Of a stretch of 64,000 nucleotides of DNA, positions 54,971 through 64,000 are shown one piece after another. Each line of letters begins with the position of its first letter. Within the stretch, counting starts at the first letter, position 1. The position numbers and the translations under genes were made by a program. The DNA is taken from the NCBI GenBank assembly GCA_963819785.1, contig CAWFXW010000016.1, positions 62,001 to 126,000 on the forward strand, read 5' to 3'. This DNA is from Palsa-504 sp963819785. Lineage in GTDB: Bacteria > Actinomycetota > Actinomycetes > Streptosporangiales > Streptosporangiaceae. Below the pieces are notes generated by a model that saw only the letters and a list, made by a program, of their open reading frames with translations, made no database searches and was not told the origin of the DNA.

Positions 54971-55876
54971 ATGCTGAGCATGCACGCCGAGGTGGCCGAC
55001 CCGCCGTCCTGGGCGGCCGGGCACCACGAGGAACTGGCCACGCTGCTGCTGAAACACGGCGCGGTGCTGGTCCGCGGGCTGGGCTTGGCCGACGCGGCCG
55101 GCCTGGCCAGGCTGCGCGACGCGCTCGGCTACCACGCGGCGCCGCTGGCCGAGCAGTTCGCCGAGCGGCAAGAACTGGCCGACGGCGTGTACTCGCCGCC
55201 GCACTGGCCCGCCGACCGCGAGCAGTGCCTGCACCACGAGGCCGGCTATGGAGTCGAGTTCCCCCGCCTGCTGCTGATGGCCTGCCTGGAGCCGCCCGAC
55301 GCCGGCGGCATGCTGCTACTCGGCGACACCCGCCAGGTCCTCGACCAGGTGCCGGAGCCGCTCCGCGAGCGCTTCCGCGAGCAGGGCTGGCGCCTGGAGC
55401 GGAACTTCCGGCCGCACTTCGGCCTGCCCTGGACGGCCGCGTTCGGGGTGCAAACCCCGGAACAGGCCGAACGGGCCTGCGCCGAGCGGCTTATCAGCTG
55501 GGACTGGCGTCCGGGCGGCGTGCTGCACGTGGCGCAGCGCCGGCCCGCCATGCTCCGCCATCCGGTCACCGGGCAGGCATGCTGGTTCAACGACATCGCG
55601 TTCTTCAGCCAGTGGAGCGTCGACACAGCGGAACGGCACGTGATGCTGGGCTCCTTCGGCCCGGACGGCCTGCCGTTCAACACCGCCTTCGGCGGCGGCG
55701 AGCCGCTGGCCGAGGCGGACTGGACAAGCTTGAGCGACGCCTATGAGGCAGTACTCCGCCGCGTGTCCTGGCACCCCGGAGACCTGGTGCTGCTGGACAA
55801 CGTGCTGTGCGCCCACGGCCGCGAGCCGTACCATGGCCCGCTGCGGCTAGCCGTAGCTCCCGCCGAGAACCGTGTC
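54971..55876 (+). CDS. SyrP-like Fe(II)/2-oxoglutarate oxygenase (TauD family)
   Basis: The protein reads LLLKHGAVLVRGLGLADAAG near residue 20, then CLHHEAGYGVEFPRLLLMAC near 85 giving the H-x-E iron ligands, and DLVLLDNVLCAHGREPYHGP near 280 with the distal His and 2-oxoglutarate Arg. This set matches SyrP-type amino-acid beta-hydroxylases that act on T-domain-bound residues. The family-like part ends near 55876; no stop follows in this frame until 56893, inside the antisense of guaB3, so a stop or frame was probably lost. The true end is unknown; the given end marks the similarity limit. ATG 54971 has GAGGCAGGGCC before it. Confidence 0.82.
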
Positions 55877-55936
55877 CCTGGCCTCCTGCGCTCCCGCCGT
55901 CTCACCGTCTCCGGGGTGAGGAAAGGCGGGCGGCAG

Positions 55937-57070
55937 CTAGCGGCGGGGGTGCGGGGGGCCGGAATCGGCGACGACGACCTCGACGCGCTGGAACTCCTTG
56001 AGGTCGGAGTAGCCCGCGGTGGCCATCGTGCGGCGCAGCGCGCCCATCAGGTTCATCGAGCCGTCGGGGACGGTGGACGGGCCGTGCAGGATCTGCTGCA
56101 GGGTGCCGATGGTGCCGACCTTGACCCGTGCGCCGCGGGGCAGTTCGGTGTGGTTGGCCTCGCTGCCCCAGTGGTAGCCGCGGCCGGGCGCCTCGGCGGC
56201 GCGGGCCAGCGGGGAGCCGACCATTACCGCGTCGGCCCCGATGGCCAGCGCCTTGGCGATGTCGCCGCTGCTGGTCATCGAGCCGTCGGCGATCACGTGC
56301 ACGTAGCGGCCGCCGGACTCGTCCAGGTAGTCGCGGCGGGCCGCGGCCACGTCGGCGATCGCGGTGGCCATCGGCACCGCCACGCCGAGCACGGTCACGG
56401 TGGTGTGACCCGATCCGCCGCCGAAGCCGACCAGGACCCCGGCGGCGCCGGTGCGCATCAAGTGGAGCGCGGCGGCGTAGGTGGCGCAGCCGCCGACCAC
56501 GACCGGGACGTCGAGCTCGTAGATGAACTGCTTGAGGTTGAGCGGCTCGGCCCGGCCGGAGACGTGCTCGGCCGACACCGTGGTGCCGCGGATCACGAAG
56601 ACGTCCACCCCCGCGTCCACGACCGCCTTGTAGTACCTCGCGGTGCGCTGCGGCGACAAGCTGGCCGCGGTGGTCACCCCGGCCCGGGCGATCTGCTCGA
56701 TCCGGCGGCCGATGAGCTCCTCGGAGATCGGTTCGGCGTACATGGCCTGCAGCCGCCGGGTGGCGGCCTGCTCGTCGAGCTCGGTCACCTCGGCCAGCAG
56801 CGGCCCGGGATCCTCGTACCGGGTCCACAGGCCCTCGACGTCGAGCACGGCCAGCCCGCCGAGGCGGCCGATGGCGATGGCCGTCTCCGGTGACACCACG
56901 CTGTCCATCGGGGAGGCCATCAGCGGCAGCTCGAACCGGTAGGCGTCGATCTGCCAGGCGATCGATACCTCCTCGGGGTCCCGGGTCCGGCGGGCGGGCA
57001 CGATCCCGATCTCGCTCAGCGAGTACGCCCGGCGGCCGGATTTGCCGCGGCCGATCTCCACGTCGGTCAC
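55937..57070 (-). CDS. guaB3: GuaB3-family IMP dehydrogenase-related protein
   Basis: The 377-residue TIM-barrel protein begins VEIGRGKSGRRAYSLSEIGI, typical of actinobacterial GuaB3, and has LMASPMDSVVSPETAIAIG near residue 50, VGGCATYAAALHLMRTGAAG near 190 and HVIADGSMTSSGDIAKALAIG near 255. It has no CBS pair and lacks the usual catalytic Cys loop of GuaB, in line with the family's link to purine nucleotide salvage rather than classical IMP oxidation. GTG 57070 overlaps the guaB stop (GTGA). Its 3' end faces the oxygenase gene. Confidence 0.92.
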   Translation of the reverse strand: MTDVEIGRGKSGRRAYSLSEIGIVPARRTRDPEEVSIAWQIDAYRFELPLMASPMDSVVSPETAIAIGRLGGLAVLDVEGLWTRYEDPGPLLAEVTELDEQAATRRLQAMYAEPISEELIGRRIEQIARAGVTTAASLSPQRTARYYKAVVDAGVDVFVIRGTTVSAEHVSGRAEPLNLKQFIYELDVPVVVGGCATYAAALHLMRTGAAGVLVGFGGGSGHTTVTVLGVAVPMATAIADVAAARRDYLDESGGRYVHVIADGSMTSSGDIAKALAIGADAVMVGSPLARAAEAPGRGYHWGSEANHTELPRGARVKVGTIGTLQQILHGPSTVPDGSMNLMGALRRTMATAGYSDLKEFQRVEVVVADSGPPHPRR

Positions 57071-58584
57071 TGCTGGGTCCCGGGGCGGCCGCTGTAGTTG
57101 GGTGCCTCGACGGTCATCTGCACGTCATGGGGGTGGCTCTCGGTCAGGCCGGCCGCGGTGATCTGGATGAACCGGGCCTCCTGCAGGCCGGCAATGGTGC
57201 GCGCGCCGCAATAGCCCATCGCCGCGCGCAGCCCGCCGACCAGCTGGCCGGCCACGGCGGACAGCGGGCCGCGGTACGGGACCTGGCCCTCGATGCCCTC
57301 GGGGACGAGCTTGTCCTCGCGGAGCACGTCGTCCTGGAAGTAGCGGTCCTTGGAGTACGAGCGGCCGCGCTCCCGGTTCCGCATGGCGCCCAGCGAGCCC
57401 ATCCCCCGGTAGAGCTTGTACTGCTTGCCGTTGATGAAGACCACCTCGCCGGGGCTCTCCTCGCACCCGGCGAGCAGGCTGCCCAGCATGACCGTGTCGG
57501 CGCCCGCGGCGATGGCCTTGGCGATGTCGCCGGAGTACTGCAGCCCGCCGTCCCCGATCACCGGCACCCCGGCCGGGCGCGCCGCCCGGGCCGCCTCGTA
57601 GATCGCGGTCACCTGCGGGACGCCCACGCCCGCCACCACCCGGGTGGTGCAGATCGACCCCGGCCCGACGCCGACCTTGACCCCGTCGGCCCCGGCCTCG
57701 ATCAGGGCCTGCGCGCCGGCCCGGGTGGCCACGTTGCCGCCGACCACCTCGGTATCGGCGTTGGCCTTGATCTGCGCGATCATGTCCAGCACGGCCTGGG
57801 CGTGCCCGTGCGCGGTGTCCACGACCAGGAAGTCCACCCCGGCCTCGGCCAGCGCCTGGGCCCGGCGCTTGGCGTCCTCGCCCACGCCCACCGCGGCACC
57901 GACCACCAGCCGGCCGGCCGCGTCCTTGGTCGCGGCGGGGAACTTCTCGCTCTTGGTGAAGTCCTTCACGGTGATCAGGCCCTTGAGCCGCCCGGCCGCG
58001 TCGACCAGTGGCAGCTTCTCCACCTTGTGCTCGCGCAGCAGCCGCAGCGCCTCCTCGGCGGCCACCCCGACCGGCGCGGTGATCAGCGGCATCGGGGTCA
58101 TGACCTCGGTGACCCGGCGGCCGTGGTCGGTCTCGAAGCGGATGTCCCGGTTGGTGACGATGCCGAGCAGGACGCCGTCCGGGCCGGTCACCGGGACGCC
58201 GGAGATCCGGTACCGGCCGCACAGCCGGTCCACGTCGGCGATGGTCGCGTCCGGGCCGCAGGTCACCGGGTCGGTGATCATCCCGGCCTCGGACCGCTTG
58301 ACCATGTCCACCTGCTGGGCCTGCTCCTCGATGGCCAGGTTGCGGTGCAGCACGCCGACGCCGCCCTGGCGGGCCATCGCGATCGCCATCCGGGCCTCGG
58401 TGACGGTGTCCATGGACGCCGACACCAGCGGGATGCGCAGCCGCAGACGGCGGGTGATCCGGCTGCTGGTGTCCGCCTCGCTGGGCAGCACCGCGGAATG
58501 GGCGGGCAGCAGGAGCACGTCGTCAAAGGTCAGCCCGATGGGCGCGAACTTGTCCGGCTGGTCAGGAAGAGCGTGATCAGTCAT
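57067..58584 (-). CDS. guaB: IMP dehydrogenase
   Basis: The 505-residue enzyme has LTFDDVLLLPAHSAVLPSEA near residue 14, a CBS pair (about 105-225; MITDPVTCGPDATIADVD, VMTPMPLITAPVGV), the NAD/IMP region VDFLVVDTAHGHAQAVLDM near 250, the catalytic Cys loop GVGPGSICTTRVVAGVG near 310 and the flap RYFQDDV near 416. It oxidises IMP to XMP, the first step to GMP. It is co-transcribed with guaB3 through a four-base overlap. Confidence 0.96.
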   Translation of the reverse strand: MTDHALPDQPDKFAPIGLTFDDVLLLPAHSAVLPSEADTSSRITRRLRLRIPLVSASMDTVTEARMAIAMARQGGVGVLHRNLAIEEQAQQVDMVKRSEAGMITDPVTCGPDATIADVDRLCGRYRISGVPVTGPDGVLLGIVTNRDIRFETDHGRRVTEVMTPMPLITAPVGVAAEEALRLLREHKVEKLPLVDAAGRLKGLITVKDFTKSEKFPAATKDAAGRLVVGAAVGVGEDAKRRAQALAEAGVDFLVVDTAHGHAQAVLDMIAQIKANADTEVVGGNVATRAGAQALIEAGADGVKVGVGPGSICTTRVVAGVGVPQVTAIYEAARAARPAGVPVIGDGGLQYSGDIAKAIAAGADTVMLGSLLAGCEESPGEVVFINGKQYKLYRGMGSLGAMRNRERGRSYSKDRYFQDDVLREDKLVPEGIEGQVPYRGPLSAVAGQLVGGLRAAMGYCGARTIAGLQEARFIQITAAGLTESHPHDVQMTVEAPNYSGRPGTQQ

Positions 58585-58643
58585 GGCACCTTCACCGGGA
58601 GTGGCAGCGGGGATGCTTCCATCCTAGTGAAGTCCGGTCCGCC

Positions 58644-58914
58644 TTACCGTCCGGTGAGGGAGGCCAGCTCCGGGACGAACAGGGCCGCGTTCACCGTGCC
58701 GAGGCCGGAGGCCAGGTCATAGCCGGGGCCGGCGGCGTAACCCCGCACCGTGTGCCGGGTGCCGCCCTGGGCGAACGTCACCGTGTTGCTGCCGCTGGTG
58801 AGGTCGACCAGGCCCGGCAGGTGCCGCGCCGAGATCAGGTACAGCGCGGAGTTGATCAGCCCGAGCGAGTGGCGGGCCTGCTGGACGGCCAGCGCGCCGT
58901 GATGGCCGCTGTTC
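58644..58914 (-). pseudogene. C-terminal remnant of a sedolisin/subtilase-like protease
   Basis: A frame ending at TAA 58644 reads SLGLINSALYLISARHLPGL then GYAAGPGYDLASGLGTVNAA, matching the C-terminus of S53 (sedolisin) or related serine proteases. Upstream of about 58914 the similarity and frame stop; no start, catalytic Ser or N-terminal domain is present. It lies between guaB and groEL and fills most of the 500-bp gap there. Confidence 0.6.
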
Positions 58915-59028
58915 CTCGCAGGCCCATGGCTCCCCCGCTCTGGTGCCGGGTTGAGGAATCAAGACCGATCAAATATGACAGAAGGCACTCAACGAGCACA
59001 ACCCGCGAAAACCGGGCCGAACAGCATG

Positions 59029-59063
59029 AAACCCGGGCCTGGATCGCCCAGGCCCGGGTTTTT
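59029..59063. terminator. Bidirectional-type terminator 3' of groEL
   Basis: AAACCCGGGCCTGG and CCAGGCCCGGGTTT form a perfect 14-bp stem with a short loop, flanked by TTTTT on the plus strand and TTT on the minus strand. It lies 22 bp after the groEL stop on its downstream side. Confidence 0.8.
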
Positions 59064-59084
59064 CATCGTGCTGGCGAGATGCGC

Positions 59085-60704
<1,620 letters not shown>

Positions 60705-60787
60705 TGAAATCCTCAACCTACGGTTGGATCGAGTTCAGGGGCGTCCGGCGGGACAGGCTCCTGGCCTGCCCCGCCGGACCGCGAGCT

Positions 60788-61099
60788 CTACTTTTCGATG
60801 ACGGCGAGCACGTCGCGGGCGGAGAGCACCAGGTACTCCTCGCCCGAGTACTTCACCTCGGTGCCGCCGTACTTGCTGTACAGCACCACGTCGCCGACCT
60901 TCACGTCGATCGGCACTCGCTTGCTTCCCGCGTCGTCGAAGCGACCCGGGCCCACCGCAAGGACTTCGCCCTCCTGGGGCTTCTCCTTGGCGGTGTCCGG
61001 GATCACCAGGCCGGATGCCGTGGTCTGCTCAGCCTCGAGCGGCTTGACCACGATCCGGTCTTCGAGCGGCTTGATTACTACCTTGGTGGCGGTCGTCAC
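60788..61099 (-). CDS. groES: Co-chaperonin GroES
   Basis: The 103-residue protein reads VIKPLEDRIVVKPLEAEQTT, the mobile loop TASGLVIPDTAKEKPQEG, AVGPGR and VLYSKYGGTEVKYSGEEYLV. It caps the GroEL ring. GTG 61099 follows GGGGGAGGTCAGATC. The operon promoter lies upstream with a perfect CIRCE element, so it is repressed by HrcA under normal conditions. Confidence 0.97.
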   Translation of the reverse strand: MTTATKVVIKPLEDRIVVKPLEAEQTTASGLVIPDTAKEKPQEGEVLAVGPGRFDDAGSKRVPIDVKVGDVVLYSKYGGTEVKYSGEEYLVLSARDVLAVIEK

Positions 61100-61194
61100 G
61101 ATCTGACCTCCCCCTCCGGAAAGGCTAATAGTGAGTTGCTAGAGAGGGCGAACATGGCGGCCTGCCGTCGCGGGGATCAGACTGCCTCGTCGCA

Positions 61195-61221
61195 TTAGCA
61201 CTCTACACTAGTGAGTGCTAA
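61195..61221. promoter_or_regulatory. CIRCE operator (HrcA-binding site)
   Basis: TTAGCACTC, nine bases, GAGTGCTAA is a perfect CIRCE inverted repeat 96 bp upstream of groES. A similar half-site (TAGTGAGTTGCTAG) lies closer to groES near 61127-61141. Confidence 0.97.
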
Positions 61222-61399
61222 ACCCGAACAGTAGTGGCGCTCGGCAGACTCGTCAACACGGGGCGCCCGGGCGGGGGGAGACCACTTTCGCGCTCTGTAC
61301 ACAACTGATTACCTGGAGCTACTAGAGTTGTCGGGTCCTGAGCCGTCCGGACTGGTCGTGAGCGGCACCGGGGCAGGCCAACCCTTCTGAAGGAGCACC

Positions 61400-62971
61400 A
61401 TGAATCAGCCGGGAAACCACATCCTGCTTCGCGGAAACCAGCCGGGCGCCGCCGACCGCATGCGCGAGCTGCTCGCGCGGACCGTCCAGGACCACGTGGC
61501 GGACCAGCGATCGAACGCGGGCGCGCTCGAGGACATCCGCCAGCGGATGGAGGGGCTCGAGTGGCTGGTCAAGGAGGTCCGCGAGCGGGAGATGCCGGGG
61601 CTGGCCGCCCGGCTGGACGGACTGGCCGGTCATCTGGACCAGACCGCGGCCAGGCCGCCGGCCTGGGCCGAGGCGCTGGCCGAGCACATCGAGGTGCTCC
61701 GCGCCCAGGTGGCGCCGCTGGGCGAGCTGCGCTCGCTGTGGCCGGAGATGGCCACCGTCGTGGGCACCGTCGCGGAGAACGTCGAGCAGGCCCTGCCGCG
61801 GCTGCAGGCGGTGTGCGACACCGTGGGCCAGGCCCTGGAGGCGCTGCGCGCCCAGGACGAGCGGGTGGCCCGGCTGCAGCACAACATGGGCAAGCTCCAG
61901 CAGAGCATGGAAGCCGCCGCGGGCCGGTTCAGCCGGCTGGACAAGGCGGTGGCCGAGCTGACCCAGCGCACGGCGCAGCTGGACAAGGAGATGTCGGCGG
62001 TCAAGGGGCGCGCCGAGGTCGGGTTCGCCGGGCTCACGGCCCGCCTCGACCAGCAGGCCGAGGCCACCTCGGCCGAGGTCGGGCAGGCGGCCGAGAAGGT
62101 GGCGGCCCAGGTCGGGCAGGCGGTCGAGAAGGTGGCGGCCCAGGTCGGGCAGGCGGTCGAAAAGGTCGCCGACGCCAGCCGGGGCCTGGCCGAGACCGTG
62201 ACCGGCCTCGGCGGCCAGGTCGACGTGCTGGGCGGCCAGGTCCAGGTGGTGCACGGACGGATCGAGCGGCTCGAAGAACGGCTGGATGAGCGGCTGGACG
62301 ACACCGACGACAAGCTCGGCGCGCTGGACACCAAGCTGACCGCGGCCGACGCCAAGCTGACCGCGGCCGACGACAAGCTGACCGCCGCGGACGCCCGGGT
62401 GGGCTCGGCCGACGCCCGGGTGGCCGCGCTGGACACCAAGCTGGAGCGGCTGGACGAGCGGCTTGACGACCAGTACGACCGGGTCAGCGCCATCGACAAG
62501 GGCCTGGTGTCGATGGACGGCAAGCTGGGGACGATGGCGGGCAAGCTGGGCCCGGTGGACAGCAAGCTCAGCGCGGTGGACAGCAGGCTCGGCACGGTCG
62601 ACGGCAAGATCGGCGCGCTCGGCGGCCGGCTGGACGGGCTGGACGGGCGGATGGAAAGCGTCGGCGAGCGGGTCAGTGCGCTGGGCGGGCGGCTCGACTC
62701 GGTCGACGAGCGGCTGGCCGGGCAGGACGAGCGGCTGGCCCGGCAGCTCGACTCGGTGGACGAGCGGCTGGCCGGGCAGCTCGAGCCGCTGGCCGACGAG
62801 CTGCGGTCGCGGCCGGGCCAGGCGGAGATGTCCGACGTGGTGACCAAGATCGTCGACGCCGCCCAGGGCGAGGTGACCGCGCGGATCGGCTCGCTGGAGG
62901 AAACCGTGCTGACCCTGGCCGAGGCGCTGCTGCGGCCGCAGGCCGAACCCCGGGAGGGCACCCGTATCTAG
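61400..62971 (+). CDS. Long coiled-coil protein with hendecad and heptad-like repeats
   Basis: The 523-residue protein is nearly all charged helix with few aromatic residues. Residues 225-260 hold three near-identical 11-residue units (VGQAVEKVAAQ) from a 33-bp DNA repeat (about 62080-62165), which favour a right-handed coiled coil. Residues 300-460 hold many 7-residue LDxKL/LDxRL units (for example TAADAKLTAADDKLTAAD). No membrane segment or enzyme motif is seen. It may be a scaffold or filament protein. ATG 61400 follows TGAAGGAGCACC. It diverges from groES and precedes kynureninase by 16 bp. Confidence 0.8.
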   Translation: MNQPGNHILLRGNQPGAADRMRELLARTVQDHVADQRSNAGALEDIRQRMEGLEWLVKEVREREMPGLAARLDGLAGHLDQTAARPPAWAEALAEHIEVLRAQVAPLGELRSLWPEMATVVGTVAENVEQALPRLQAVCDTVGQALEALRAQDERVARLQHNMGKLQQSMEAAAGRFSRLDKAVAELTQRTAQLDKEMSAVKGRAEVGFAGLTARLDQQAEATSAEVGQAAEKVAAQVGQAVEKVAAQVGQAVEKVADASRGLAETVTGLGGQVDVLGGQVQVVHGRIERLEERLDERLDDTDDKLGALDTKLTAADAKLTAADDKLTAADARVGSADARVAALDTKLERLDERLDDQYDRVSAIDKGLVSMDGKLGTMAGKLGPVDSKLSAVDSRLGTVDGKIGALGGRLDGLDGRMESVGERVSALGGRLDSVDERLAGQDERLARQLDSVDERLAGQLEPLADELRSRPGQAEMSDVVTKIVDAAQGEVTARIGSLEETVLTLAEALLRPQAEPREGTRI

Positions 62972-62987
62972 GCGTTATGGTGGCCGT

Positions 62988-64000
62988 ATGTCCGAGGTGA
63001 TGCTGGACCGGGCGGACGCCGAGAAGCTGGACGCGGCGGACCCGCTGGCCGGATACCGCGAGCGGTTCCTGCTCGAGGACCCGGCGCTGATCTACCTGAA
63101 CGGCAACTCGCTCGGCGCGCTGCCGCGGGCCACCCTGGCCCGGATGGAATCGGTGTACCGGGAGGAGTGGGGCACCGCCCTGGCCCGGTCCTGGGACCAC
63201 TGGGTGGACCTGCCGGCCCGGGCCGGAGACGTGGTGGGCGAGCTGATCGGCGCCGCGCCCGGGCAGGTGATCGTCACCGACAACACCACGGTCAACCTGT
63301 ACAAGCTGGCCACCGCGGCGCTGGGCGCGCGGCCCGGGCGGCGCGTGCTCATCACCGACCACGACAACTTCCCCAGCGACCGGTACGTGCTGGCCGGGCT
63401 GGCCGCCCAGCACGGCCTGGAACTACGCATGCTGGACACCGACATCGACCAGGGCCTGGACCCCGGCCTGGTGCGCGCGGCGGCGGACCAGGACACGGCG
63501 CTGGTGAGCCTGTCGCACGTGGCCTACCGCAGCGGCGCGCTGGCCGACATGGCCGCCATCACCGGCATCGTCCAGCGGGCCGGGGCGCTGATGCTCTGGG
63601 ACCTGTGCCACTCGGTCGGGGCGGTGCCGGTCGACCTGGACGGGTGCGGGGCGGACCTGGCGGTCGGCTGTACGTACAAGTACCTCAACGCCGGACCGGG
63701 CGCCCCGGCGTTCGCGTACGTCTGCGCCCGGCTGCGGGAGGAGCTGCGCCAGCCGATCTGGGGCTGGTTCTCCCAGCGCGACCAGTTCGACATGGGGCCC
63801 GGCTACGACCCGGCGCCGGGGATGGCTAAGTTCCTGACCGGCACGCCGTCGATCCCGGGCACCGCGGCCGTCGAGGAGGGCGCCCGGCTGCTGCTCGAGG
63901 CGGGCATCGCGCCGATACGGGCCAAGAGCATGCGGCTGACCGCCTACCTGATCGAGCTGGCCGACGCGTGGCTGGTCCCGCTCGGGTGCGCGATCGCCAC
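62988..64000 (+). CDS. kynU: Kynureninase, 3' end outside window
   Basis: The first 337 residues show a fold-type I PLP enzyme of kynureninase type: IYLNGNSLGALPRAT near residue 35, WGTALARSWDHW near 60, VTDNTTVNLYKL near 93, LMLWDLCHSVGAVPVDLDG near 201 (PLP Asp) and VGCTYKYLNAGPGAPAF near 226 with the Schiff-base Lys. It cleaves kynurenine to anthranilate and alanine. ATG 62988 follows the coiled-coil gene stop by 16 bp. About 70 residues remain past the right edge. Confidence 0.95.
   Translation, partial: MSEVMLDRADAEKLDAADPLAGYRERFLLEDPALIYLNGNSLGALPRATLARMESVYREEWGTALARSWDHWVDLPARAGDVVGELIGAAPGQVIVTDNTTVNLYKLATAALGARPGRRVLITDHDNFPSDRYVLAGLAAQHGLELRMLDTDIDQGLDPGLVRAAADQDTALVSLSHVAYRSGALADMAAITGIVQRAGALMLWDLCHSVGAVPVDLDGCGADLAVGCTYKYLNAGPGAPAFAYVCARLREELRQPIWGWFSQRDQFDMGPGYDPAPGMAKFLTGTPSIPGTAAVEEGARLLLEAGIAPIRAKSMRLTAYLIELADAWLVPLGCAIA

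Noticed and set aside
55937..57070. guaB3 as a target-duplication resistance gene of the cluster
   Set aside because: guaB3-guaB in tandem near groES-groEL is a usual actinobacterial arrangement, so its closeness to the cluster is not evidence of resistance.

Overview
The window is chromosomal DNA of a very high-GC actinomycete. The evidence is GTG/TTG starts with GGAGG-type ribosome sites, four-base stop/start overlaps (ATGA, GTGA), a CIRCE-controlled groES-groEL with a His-rich GroEL1-type tail, paired guaB/guaB3, DUF2630, DUF5313 and DUF4232 genes, and an LpdA-type quinone reductase. The exact genus cannot be read from the sequence. No tRNA, rRNA, CRISPR array, transposase or integrase was recognised.

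Region 1 (1-16.5 kb) is mostly branched-chain amino-acid synthesis on the minus strand: ilvB-ilvN-ilvC, a 59-residue ORF with leuB-ilvE, and citramalate synthase (cimA). Control appears layered. The cimA, leuB and ilvB upstream regions share a 17-nt inverted repeat (R-TCTC-N7-GAGAC). cimA and ilvB also have short leader peptides followed by intrinsic terminators; the cimA leader has three consecutive Ile codons and the ilvB leader has Ile/Leu/Val codons. To the left are an FAH-family enzyme (cut by the window edge), an AlkZ-like protein, and an XRE regulator divergent from a SnoaL-like gene with a perfect palindrome between them. A GGDEF-EAL protein and a DUF4232 lipoprotein end the region.

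Region 2 (16.7-31.6 kb) holds general genes: a biotin-dependent carboxylase alpha subunit, a Clp-N-like protein, gamma-glutamyltransferase, an NAD(P)H-quinone reductase, a gamma-glutamylcyclotransferase-like protein, an operon of acyl-CoA mutase, GCS2-type ligase and M20 amidohydrolase, a D-Ala-D-Ala carboxypeptidase and trpS.

Region 3 (31.6-55.9 kb) is a divergent NRPS-PKS cluster. The minus arm runs: internally deleted type II thioesterase, a LanB-like (lantibiotic dehydratase / PEARL-type) enzyme, A-T, C-A-T, one PKS module (KS-AT-KR-DH-ACP), MbtH. The plus arm runs: C-T, C-A(Ser-like code)-T, a Cys-type thioesterase fused to an MFS transporter, a partial-C-A-T protein, and a SyrP-like Fe(II)/2-oxoglutarate oxygenase. 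No RiPP precursor was seen, so an aminoacyl-tRNA-using enzyme inside an NRPS-PKS assembly line is the most novel feature. About ten small indels and one nonsense codon break the NRPS, MbtH and A-T genes, while the PKS, LanB-like, C-T and surrounding housekeeping genes read intact. This may be true decay or G/C-run sequencing error.

Region 4 (55.9-64 kb) holds guaB3-guaB, a protease remnant, groES-groEL with a perfect CIRCE operator, a long coiled-coil protein and kynureninase (cut by the right edge). Short-period repeats (9, 17, 18, 33, 34 and 51 bp) and two dispersed inverted-repeat elements recur through the window.
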